DNA from: Bacillota bacterium | GTDB lineage: Bacteria; Bacillota; Clostridia; Peptostreptococcales; Anaerovoracaceae | Reading direction: 5' to 3' | DNA: 15,454 nt | Assembly (NCBI GenBank): GCA_029266295.1 | Contig: JAQSXD010000030.1 | Location: 1 to 15,454 of the forward strand | Shown here: positions 1 through 5,915 of the stretch, piece after piece | Layout: the number at the start of each line of letters is the position of its first letter | Position numbering within the stretch: position 1 is the first letter of the stretch | Program-made: the position numbers and the translations under genes | The notes under the pieces: model-generated | The model's database searches: none | What the model was told of the DNA's origin: nothing | Seen by the model: the letters and a program-made list of their open reading frames with translations, nothing else

Positions 1-234
1 AAATGCACCGGAAACGGGCATATAGGTTGACATTTCACCTAAGCTGGTCATTAAGAAATAAACCATAACACCGATTACACCGTAAGCGAGCAGTGCGCCT
101 CCCGGTCCGGCTTCGCTGAGAGATCCGCCAAGTGCAACGAACAGACCGGTACCAATGGCGCCGCCGATTGCGATCATGTTCATGTGTCTTGCTTTCAAAC
201 CTCTGTGGAGTTCATTTTGTCCTTGAGAACTCAT
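1..234 (-). CDS. LysP-like amino acid permease, N-terminal part (cut by window edge)
   Basis: An open frame of 78 codons enters from the left edge and starts with ATG at 234. It is preceded by the ribosome binding site AAAGAGGTG about 7 nt upstream. The protein shows the signature start of the amino acid-polyamine-organocation superfamily: a short polar N-terminus, then LKARHMNMIAIGGAIGTGLF (first helix with the substrate-binding GxIGTG turn at about residues 23-28), EAGPGGALLAY, and the second helix running into FLMTSLGEMSTYMPVSG. By memory this is very close to the E. coli lysine permease LysP, so import of a cationic amino acid is the best guess. Other members of the family carry other amino acids, and the substrate-determining later helices are outside the window. 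It lies downstream of and on the same strand as the membrane-bound LuxR-type regulator, 176 bp away. Confidence 0.88.
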   Translation of the reverse strand, partial: MSSQGQNELHRGLKARHMNMIAIGGAIGTGLFVALGGSLSEAGPGGALLAYGVIGVMVYFLMTSLGEMSTYMPVSGAF

Positions 235-278
235 AAAGAAACACCTCTTTCCAAAAAACTTTAGATTAAATAAATGCA

Positions 279-295
279 GCATCGGCAACCGATGC
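279..295 (-). other. Short hairpin in permease leader
   Basis: A perfect 7-bp inverted repeat, GCATCGG and CCGATGC, is separated by 3 nt. It lies downstream of the likely permease promoter and about 45 nt before the permease start. On the minus strand it is followed by an A/T-rich stretch but no uninterrupted T run, so it could be a weak terminator of the upstream regulator gene, a leader hairpin, or an operator. I cannot decide between these. Confidence 0.4.
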
Positions 296-326
296 CGAGA
301 ACCGTGGACAGAAAGGTTCCTACACA

Positions 327-355
327 TTTATATACTAAAATCAGAAAAAGGCCAA
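327..355 (-). promoter_or_regulatory. Possible promoter for the permease
   Basis: On the minus strand, TTGGCC at 355-350 and TATAAA at 332-327 are 17 nt apart, fitting a housekeeping sigma factor promoter with a good -10 and a partial -35. It sits in the gap between the regulator's stop codon and the permease start, giving the permease a transcript of its own with a leader of roughly 90 nt. Prediction by pattern only. Confidence 0.35.
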
Positions 356-410
356 TGGCACTGCAGTATTATTTTGCTGAATTGTGTTGAAATTTGGGGG
401 ATTATGCGAT

Positions 411-1478
411 CTATTCCCGGAGTAAGCAGATCAACTCAATCCGATTTTTTACGTTGAGCTTCTTAAAGAGATTATAGATGTGATGCTTAACCGTATTTTG
501 AGAAATGAAAAGCTCATCGGCGATTTCAGCGTTATTGTAGCCCTTGCATATGAACTCCATCACCTCTTGCTCTCTCGGAGTTAGATTGTAAAGGGAAGAA
601 ACGTGTTCCCGCTCACATTGTTCGGCAGAGTCTGCGATGCTGTCTGTGGGTTCAAAAGCGACTTGTGTATCTGAGCCAAGAGTTGCGTTGTCATTAAGCT
701 CTGACGAATTTTGGATTTGATCTACGGATTCCTCTGCATGCTGACTTATAATGAAGCTGGTGGAAAAATCATTGTAATACACATAAATCAAAGTGATCAG
801 ATTAGAAAAAAGCAGAAAGAACGCGGTAGCATTAAAAGGCCCCAGTTCCCATGCACCGTACGCAGGGAAACTGCTAAAAATCTGCGCATAATTTAGGAAT
901 TCATAGCTAGCATAAAAGATCAGAGCAAAACTGATCACGCAGATATATGCGCCGGATCGCTTATTCTTTGCCTCTGAATTTGCGCGGATCGCGTACAAAC
1001 ACACCGCAAGCAGCGCCAGTATGCAAAATAGAACATCAAGCAACAGAAAAAAAGAACGAAATTTGATATTAGCGATCTCAAATTCAAGATCCCGTAAGCC
1101 ATATGCAATCAATAGACAAAGACCGATATAGTAGAGAGTACCGTATTTGACAATTTTTTTCATGAGGCGAAGATTGGAACTGCCAACCATCGAATCCAGA
1201 TAATTGATCCAATAAAACAAAAAACAAGCCCAAAGAAGATAATCCAAAACTTGGATTGCTGTGTTCTCAGGCCGCAGTAATATGATGTATTGGCTGTAAA
1301 ACGTGAAAAAACTCACGAGTCCAGTCAAAAAGGTACAAAATACGAATTTGCGAAGCTCCGAACGTTCTTTGGAACCTTGAAAAATACTCTTTTTTGACAT
1401 AAGCCAATAGAGAAAATTGCTGAACATTCCGAAAAAACCGGCAAAAATATAGATCCACACAAGGATATGACGCATCAT
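411..1478 (-). CDS. Seven-helix membrane protein with C-terminal LuxR-type DNA-binding domain
   Basis: This 355-residue protein joins an integral membrane half to a DNA-binding half. About seven hydrophobic helices can be seen at residues 5-26, 45-68, 77-98, 112-128, 143-164, 177-197 and 212-235. A polar linker of about 55 residues rich in Ser, Asp and Glu follows. The last 60 residues are a LuxR/NarL-type helix-turn-helix, with TPREQEVMEF and TVKHHIYNLFKKLNV marking the scaffold and recognition helices. No receiver or kinase domain is visible, so it is probably a one-component, membrane-tethered transcription factor. I chose ATG 1478 because GGAGG lies 7 nt upstream; a longer reading frame to 1601 would run into the citrate synthase terminator. 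The likely targets are its own promoter and the adjacent permease. The sensed signal is unknown. Confidence 0.85.
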   Translation of the reverse strand: MMRHILVWIYIFAGFFGMFSNFLYWLMSKKSIFQGSKERSELRKFVFCTFLTGLVSFFTFYSQYIILLRPENTAIQVLDYLLWACFLFYWINYLDSMVGSSNLRLMKKIVKYGTLYYIGLCLLIAYGLRDLEFEIANIKFRSFFLLLDVLFCILALLAVCLYAIRANSEAKNKRSGAYICVISFALIFYASYEFLNYAQIFSSFPAYGAWELGPFNATAFFLLFSNLITLIYVYYNDFSTSFIISQHAEESVDQIQNSSELNDNATLGSDTQVAFEPTDSIADSAEQCEREHVSSLYNLTPREQEVMEFICKGYNNAEIADELFISQNTVKHHIYNLFKKLNVKNRIELICLLRE

Positions 1479-1503
1479 ATGACAACCTCCGAATGACCTG
1501 ATT

Positions 1504-1533
1504 ATATTATCATATTTTTTTATAAAAATCCAA
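1504..1533 (-). promoter_or_regulatory. Likely promoter of the LuxR-type membrane regulator
   Basis: On the minus strand TTGGAT (1533-1528) and TAATAT (1509-1504) are 18 nt apart in a very A/T-rich stretch, ending about 25 nt before the SD-supported ATG. A perfect TATAAT also lies at 1506-1501 but without a well-spaced -35. The exact -10 is uncertain, but the region is a convincing promoter and supports the shorter protein start. Confidence 0.5.
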
Positions 1534-1585
1534 CAATATGAAGAATTTAGAAAAAGATTTTGCTGGAAAATTGGGAAGCTGACAT

Positions 1586-1651
1586 AAAAAACCGGTTGCA
1601 TTTGTTTTGATCGTTCCTAATCAGGAATCCCAAAACGGCATGCAGCCGGTT
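1586..1651 (-). terminator. Intrinsic terminator of citrate synthase
   Basis: Downstream of the citrate synthase stop there is a long, three-tier hairpin. The outer arms at 1640-1651 and 1590-1601 give 12 pairs with one G-U. The middle arms, GTTTTG and CAAAAC, are at 1631-1636 and 1604-1609. The inner arms, AGGAA and TTCCT, are at 1623-1627 and 1614-1618. On the minus strand the outer stem runs directly into six T residues (1591-1586), the classical rho-independent layout. It is bigger than most terminators but has only one T run, so it acts in the minus direction. Confidence 0.85.
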
Positions 1652-1682
1652 AGCTTATTACGAGAGAAAATGAGATGTAATT

Positions 1683-3116
1683 TTATCGTTCAGAAAGTGG
1701 TGTGTAATCTAAATGAGGCTGAACGCATTTATACGCGGGACGCATGATTTTACCGGCAGCTACCAACTCCTCAATTCTATGGGCGCACCACCCGGAAAGC
1801 CTGGAGCAGGCAAAGATCGGTGTAGCGATATCGGTAGGGATGTTCAAGGCATTATAAACAAAGCCTGAATAGAGATCCACGTTAGCAGGCATAGGCTTGC
1901 TGGTGCCCTTTGATTCCATGAAAAGGATCGGTGCTCTACGCTCGATGAAATCATAAAGCATGAAATCATCTAGGAGATCCTTGTCTTCCGCAAGCTTTTT
2001 CGCCATCTTTTTCAGAAGCGTGGCTCTTGGATCAGATACCGTGTAGACCGCATGACCTAAACCGTAAATCAGGCCCGAACCGTCATTGGCTTCGCCTTTA
2101 AGGATTTTAATCAGATAGTTTTCAACTTCTTTATAGTTGGTAATGTCTTTCACATTGGCCTTGATGTCTGCCATCATCTCCAGAACCTCTACATTGGCAC
2201 CGCCGTGCTTTGGTCCCTTCAAAGAACCCACTGCCGCTGCGACAGCGGAATAAGTATCCGTTGCTGTAGACGATACGACATGGGTTGTAAACGAGGAATT
2301 GTTTCCGCCGCCGTGTTCTGCATGAAGGATCATGGAGATATCCAACAGCTTTGCTTCAATATCGGTATACTCGCCCATGGGACGCATCAATCTCAGGATG
2401 TTTTCCGCGGTGGATAGCTTGGGATCTGGATAATGAATATGAAGGCTCTGATTATCATAATAGGACCGCTTTGCCTGATAACCGTAAGCAATCAAAGAAG
2501 GAAAATAACCAATCAGATTGATGGATTGGCGCAGCACATTTTCTATGGATACGTCGTCTGGATTTTCGTCGTAGGAATAAAGAGCAAGTACGCTCCTTGC
2601 CAATTTATTCATTACATTTTTACTGGGAGCCGTTAGGATCATGTCCCTTGCAAAACCCAGCGGAAGCTCACGTTTCAGGCCAACTACTTTCTTGAAATCC
2701 TCAAGCTGTTGTTTGTTCGGCAGCGTACCGAACAGAAGCAGATAGCTGGTTTCTTCGTAACCGAAACGATCATCTGCCAGACAGCTGTTGACGATGTCTT
2801 CAACGTCAATCCCTCGGTAAAACAGCTTTCCGTCCACTGCCACCTTTTCCTTCTTCTCGTTGACCTCGTAGCCTTGAACATCACCGATTCTTGTCAGGCC
2901 GACTACAACACCGGCTCCGTTGGAATCACGCAGTCCGCGCTTTACGTCGTACTTACTGTACAGGGAACCGTCCATGGCATTGGCTTCGGCAAGATGGTCC
3001 GCCATCGTCTGCACAAAAGACTTTTCAAGCTCTTGGTTCATAGCAGCCTCATAGGGATTGGTTACCAGAACGGACTCGTTGTAATTGTTATTTTTTGCAT
3101 TTTTCTTTTCTATCAA
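1683..3116 (-). CDS. gltA: Citrate synthase (citrate/2-methylcitrate synthase family)
   Basis: Condenses acetyl-CoA with oxaloacetate to give citrate, the entry step of the (often incomplete) TCA branch that leads to 2-oxoglutarate and glutamate in anaerobes. The three catalytic residues are in place by motif: His304 in GPKHGGAN, His355 in GLGHAVY and Asp414 in NVDLYSG. The SGWCAHRIEE stretch near residue 441 contributes the conserved arginine. At 477 residues it is longer than the roughly 430 of enteric GltA, mainly by an N-terminal extension of about 60 polar residues. The start is TTG at 3116, supported by GGGGGGTG 7 nt upstream; the next in-frame ATG (residue 26) has no comparable site. 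It appears monocistronic, with a terminator downstream and a very long leader upstream that begins with a c-di-AMP riboswitch. A 2-methylcitrate synthase activity cannot be excluded. Confidence 0.93.
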   Translation of the reverse strand: MIEKKNAKNNNYNESVLVTNPYEAAMNQELEKSFVQTMADHLAEANAMDGSLYSKYDVKRGLRDSNGAGVVVGLTRIGDVQGYEVNEKKEKVAVDGKLFYRGIDVEDIVNSCLADDRFGYEETSYLLLFGTLPNKQQLEDFKKVVGLKRELPLGFARDMILTAPSKNVMNKLARSVLALYSYDENPDDVSIENVLRQSINLIGYFPSLIAYGYQAKRSYYDNQSLHIHYPDPKLSTAENILRLMRPMGEYTDIEAKLLDISMILHAEHGGGNNSSFTTHVVSSTATDTYSAVAAAVGSLKGPKHGGANVEVLEMMADIKANVKDITNYKEVENYLIKILKGEANDGSGLIYGLGHAVYTVSDPRATLLKKMAKKLAEDKDLLDDFMLYDFIERRAPILFMESKGTSKPMPANVDLYSGFVYNALNIPTDIATPIFACSRLSGWCAHRIEELVAAGKIMRPAYKCVQPHLDYTPLSER

Positions 3117-3514
3117 TGAGATACACCCCCCGTCGAATAGCCTTTCCTAGTTATTGTTCTCAATAATAAGCACCGTTCCATCCGATCGGTGCTGAGAAGC
3201 GCAAAAGCACTTCATTTAAATAAAAAATGACACTGTTTGCAATAGACAGCATCACCAAAGAGTACACAAAATATTAGCGCTGGAATTCCAATACAGGAAG
3301 GGATTCCCGATATAAGTCCGCCGACAATTCATTTTGCCGGGAAGGAATTTCGGTTCGTCAAAATCCGGAATTTCATCCCAATGCTACCAGACGGCTGATA
3401 TGTAAACATGTTCAGGCCGTGTGCATTTTACTGCGTTCGATCATAAATCGGACTGCATTCCATGCTGCCTGATGAATATTTACTGTATAAATAATCAGGT
3501 GCGCGAATTGGGCG
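3117..3514 (-). other. Long structured leader between c-di-AMP riboswitch and citrate synthase
   Basis: No credible gene lies here; the longest minus-strand frames are about 26 codons and lack ribosome binding sites. Visible structure includes a hairpin at 3169-3193 (7-bp arms AGCACCG and CGGTGCT) and a second just upstream at 3196-3213. A third, at 3391-3420, has arms ACGGCTGA and TCAGGCCGT with one bulge. Small hairpins at 3438-3450 and 3455-3465 are enclosed by TCAGGC (3412-3417) and GCCTGA (3467-3472). There is a perfect palindrome TGGAATTCCA at 3281-3290, and GGAATTTC occurs twice, 23 nt apart, at 3344 and 3367. The two uses of TCAGGC exclude each other, so the leader may switch shape. 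Confidence 0.45.
3214..3242 (-). promoter_or_regulatory. Possible proximal promoter for citrate synthase
   Basis: On the minus strand TTGCAA (3242-3237) and TTAAAT (3219-3214) are 17 nt apart, about 100 nt before the TTG start. Each hexamer matches only four of six consensus bases. If real, citrate synthase would have a second transcript that bypasses the riboswitch, so it matters for judging what the riboswitch controls. Confidence 0.25.
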
Positions 3515-3546
3515 AGCTAATAAGGGTAACACTTTCTTACCCAGTG
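3515..3546 (-). promoter_or_regulatory. Probable expression platform of the c-di-AMP riboswitch
   Basis: Directly 3' of the aptamer on the minus strand is a hairpin with 6-bp arms GGGTAA and TTACCC (3537-3542 and 3524-3529, 7-nt loop), followed by TTATTAGCT. The last seven bases, ATTAGCT (3521-3515), are the exact complement of AGCTAAT inside the aptamer core (3572-3566). Transcription past this point could therefore unfold the aptamer and enclose the small hairpin in a longer one, which suggests a ligand-dependent switch. The U tract is short, so termination is plausible but not obvious. Confidence 0.5.
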
Positions 3547-3660
3547 ACTCTTCAATGCTTACGAGATTAGCTGACGGGTTCGGGCTGAAGAGTTGCCCTA
3601 CCGGTTGCCCGGATACACCCCAAAGTTGGTTCTCCCGCTCCGGTTGCCCGGATTAAGCAG
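3547..3660 (-). promoter_or_regulatory. ydaO/yuaA-type cyclic di-AMP riboswitch aptamer
   Basis: Reading the minus strand, the conserved blocks of the ydaO-yuaA class appear in order: TGCTTAATCC, GGAGCGGGAGAACCA, TTTGGGGTG, TAGGGC, GCCCGAACCCGTCAGCTAA, and CTCGTAAGCA. The P1 ends TGCTTA and TAAGCA pair. The class's pseudoknot is also present: ACTCTTC near 3590 pairs with GAAGAGT at 3553-3547. Two identical 14-nt hairpin sequences (ATCCGGGCAACCGG at 3653-3640 and 3614-3601) occupy equivalent places in the two halves of this pseudo-symmetric RNA, which binds two c-di-AMP molecules in known examples. Members usually switch genes for cell wall, osmolyte or potassium functions off when c-di-AMP is high. 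The nearest gene downstream on this strand is citrate synthase, about 430 nt away. Confidence 0.9.
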
Positions 3661-3668
3661 ATTAACTG

Positions 3669-3710
3669 TTTGTATTAATTGATTATAATACAGTCAAGAA
3701 TAAATAACAA
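3669..3710 (-). promoter_or_regulatory. Promoter(s) driving the riboswitch transcript
   Basis: Two overlapping sigma-70/SigA-type promoters face the riboswitch on the minus strand. The first is TTGTTA (3710-3705) with TATAAT (3687-3682), 17 nt apart. The second is TTGACT (3697-3692) with TACAAA (3674-3669), also 17 nt apart. Either would start transcription just before the aptamer's P1 stem at about 3660; the first gives a leader of about 15 nt before P1. The placement confirms that the riboswitch is transcribed leftward. Confidence 0.65.
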
Positions 3711-3739
3711 GATGGATTTGGTAATATTTTTTCGAAAAA

Positions 3740-3753
3740 GGAACAAATGTTCT
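3740..3753 (+). promoter_or_regulatory. LexA (SOS) box upstream of uvrB
   Basis: GGAACAAATGTTCT contains GAAC-N4-GTTC, the core of the Firmicutes LexA/DinR operator (consensus CGAAC-N4-GTTCG). It lies 9 nt upstream of the -35 element of the uvrB promoter. uvrB and uvrA are standard SOS-regulon members, so DNA-damage induction is expected. The outer C and G of the consensus are G and T-flanked here, so the site may be of moderate strength. Confidence 0.75.
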
Positions 3754-3761
3754 TATTTATG

Positions 3762-3790
3762 TTGTAAATTTTATGGGTATATGATATACT
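3762..3790 (+). promoter_or_regulatory. uvrB promoter
   Basis: TTGTAA (3762-3767) and TATACT (3785-3790) are separated by 17 nt. Transcription would start near 3797, giving an untranslated leader of about 100 nt that is A-rich and holds only a small GGAT-AAAA-ATCC hairpin. It diverges from the riboswitch promoters at 3669-3710, with the LexA box between them. Confidence 0.65.
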
Positions 3791-3900
3791 AACGATAAAA
3801 ATCTGACCGAAAGAAAAAACAAAAAAGGATAAAAATCCCATTCACATTAGCAGCATGGACAGATGGATAAGATAAATAATTATACAGGATGGATCACGAA

Positions 3901-5889
3901 ATGAATCATGAAATGAATCGGTTTAAGCTTGTTTCTGAATATAAGATGATGGGGGATCAGCCTCAGGCGGTTGCACAGCTTACAGAGGGACTCCGCAGCG
4001 GTGAGAAACACCAGACGCTTTTGGGGGTTACCGGCTCGGGCAAGACCTTTACCATGGCAAACGTGATTGAGAATGTTCAGCGTCCCACGCTTATCATTTC
4101 CCATAACAAAACCCTTGCTGCACAGCTTTGCGGCGAGTTCAAGGAATTTTTTCCGGAAAATGCCGTGGAATACTTTGTGAGCTACTATGACTATTATCAG
4201 CCTGAGGCATATGTGCCCTCGTCGGATACGTATATCGAAAAGGATTCGGATATCAACGAAGAGATTGAAAAACTGCGCCACTCGGCTACCGCAGCATTGG
4301 CAGAGCGCCGCGATGTGATCATCGTAGCCAGCGTATCCTGCATTTATGGACTGGGAAGTCCGGTGGATTACGAAAACCAGGTTCTCTCACTGAGGCCGGG
4401 AATGGAAAAGAGCCGCCATGATATTCTGAGGAAGCTAATTGACATCCAGTACACCAGAAATGACTTGGGTTTTACGAGGAGCACCTTCCGGGTACGGGGT
4501 GATATTGTCGATATTTTTCCTGCAGGTGCGGAAAACGCAGTTCGCATTGAACTCTTTGGTGATGAAATCGAAGTAATCAAAGAGATCAATCCCGTTACCG
4601 GAGAAATTCTGGGGGTAAGAAACCATGTTTCTATCTTTCCCGCCTCCCATTATGTCACCACGAAGGAAAACACCGAACGAGCGATCATTTCCATCGAAGC
4701 AGAGCTTGAAGAGCGGCTGAAGTGGTTTAAGGACAGAGGAAAACTCATCGAGGCGCAGCGCATTGAACAGCGTACCCGCTATGATATGGAAATGCTGAGA
4801 GAAGTAGGAACCTGCAAAGGCATTGAAAACTATTCCAGGCACATCAATGGGCTCATGCCGGGAAACCGTCCCTATACGCTGATTGACTATTTCCCAAAGG
4901 ATTTTCTGATTATTATCGACGAATCCCACGTCATGCTGCCCCAGCTTCGGGCCATGTATGCGGGAGACAGGTCCAGAAAGTCTTCTCTTGTGGACTACGG
5001 CTTTCGTCTGCCTTCGGCGTTGGACAACCGTCCTCTTGAGTTTAAGGAGTTTGAGGAGCTGGTCAATCAGATCGTTTTTGTAAGTGCTACCCCTTCCGCT
5101 TATGAAAAGGAACAGAGCAACCATGTGGTGGCGCAGCAGGTCATCCGTCCTACGGGACTTCTGGATCCTGTGATTGAGGTCAGAAAGACAGAGGGGCAGA
5201 TCGATGATCTCATCGGAGAGATCAATCAGGTGACGGCGAAGAAGGAAAAGGTTTTAGTGACCACGCTTACCAAAAAAATGTCCGAGAGCCTAACGGATTA
5301 TCTAAAAAATGTGGGTATCAAAGTCAGGTATCTTCATTCGGAAATCGATACCCTGGAGAGAATGCAAATCCTGAGGGATCTCAGACTGGGCGTCTTCGAC
5401 GTATTGGTAGGGATCAATCTTCTGAGAGAAGGATTGGATCTTCCGGAGGTGTCCCTTGTAGCCATCCTGGATGCGGATAAACAGGGTTTTCTGCGTACGG
5501 AGACCTCATTGATTCAGACCATCGGCCGTGCGGCCAGAAATGTCAACGGAAAGGTAATCATGTATGCCGACGGCATTAGTGAGGCCATGGGAAAATCCAT
5601 TTCTGAAACGGAACGGAGAAGGAAAATCCAGCAGGATTATAACGAGCAAAACGGCATTACGCCGAAGACCATAGAAAAGGCCGTTCGAGCGGTCATTGAA
5701 GCCACGAGAGTGGCCGAGGAACGGGATGAGTACTATCAGGGCAGAAGTGCGCTGGAACTCACCAAAAAGGAACTGGCTGATTACATTAAGAAAATGGAAA
5801 AGGAAATGAAGGAGGCCGCCGCAAACCTGCAGTTTGAACGTGCAGCTGAATTGAGAGATAGAATCATGGATTTTAAACTGCGCCTGTAA
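3901..5889 (+). CDS. uvrB: Excinuclease ABC subunit B
   Basis: UvrB is the damage-verifying helicase of nucleotide excision repair, loaded on DNA by UvrA and then recruiting UvrC. Numbered from an in-frame ATG at 3889, Walker A GVTGSGKT is at residues 46-53. The beta-hairpin that clamps a DNA strand (SYYDYYQPEAYVP) is near residue 100, the Walker B DESHV near 345, and motif III SATPSAYE near 404. The helicase VI motif QTIGRAARN is near 543, and the C-terminal UVR coiled coil ending FERAAELRDRI is the UvrC-binding part. Length is normal for the family. The 3889 ATG touches its only AGG, whereas ATG 3901 has AGGATGG 8 nt upstream, so I prefer 3901; the difference is four residues. uvrA follows after 26 bp. 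Expected to be induced through the upstream LexA box. Confidence 0.97.
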   Translation: MNHEMNRFKLVSEYKMMGDQPQAVAQLTEGLRSGEKHQTLLGVTGSGKTFTMANVIENVQRPTLIISHNKTLAAQLCGEFKEFFPENAVEYFVSYYDYYQPEAYVPSSDTYIEKDSDINEEIEKLRHSATAALAERRDVIIVASVSCIYGLGSPVDYENQVLSLRPGMEKSRHDILRKLIDIQYTRNDLGFTRSTFRVRGDIVDIFPAGAENAVRIELFGDEIEVIKEINPVTGEILGVRNHVSIFPASHYVTTKENTERAIISIEAELEERLKWFKDRGKLIEAQRIEQRTRYDMEMLREVGTCKGIENYSRHINGLMPGNRPYTLIDYFPKDFLIIIDESHVMLPQLRAMYAGDRSRKSSLVDYGFRLPSALDNRPLEFKEFEELVNQIVFVSATPSAYEKEQSNHVVAQQVIRPTGLLDPVIEVRKTEGQIDDLIGEINQVTAKKEKVLVTTLTKKMSESLTDYLKNVGIKVRYLHSEIDTLERMQILRDLRLGVFDVLVGINLLREGLDLPEVSLVAILDADKQGFLRTETSLIQTIGRAARNVNGKVIMYADGISEAMGKSISETERRRKIQQDYNEQNGITPKTIEKAVRAVIEATRVAEERDEYYQGRSALELTKKELADYIKKMEKEMKEAAANLQFERAAELRDRIMDFKLRL

Positions 5890-5915
5890 GCGAAAATAAC
5901 CCACTGGAGGAAAGA

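Noticed and set aside
1479..1601. A 41-residue N-terminal extension of the LuxR-type regulator
   Set aside because: It would overlap the citrate synthase terminator and lacks a ribosome binding site, while ATG 1478 has GGAGG 7 nt upstream and a promoter lies within the would-be extension.
3310..3472. Minus-strand frames of about 11-26 codons in the citrate synthase leader, possibly a leader peptide or a remnant gene
   Set aside because: No Shine-Dalgarno sequence at suitable spacing, no run of regulatory codons and no recognisable protein similarity.
4435..5124. A 229-codon minus-strand open frame inside uvrB
   Set aside because: It is antisense to highly conserved UvrB coding sequence, shows no recognisable domain and no ribosome binding site. 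Other long antisense frames in the window were rejected for the same reason.
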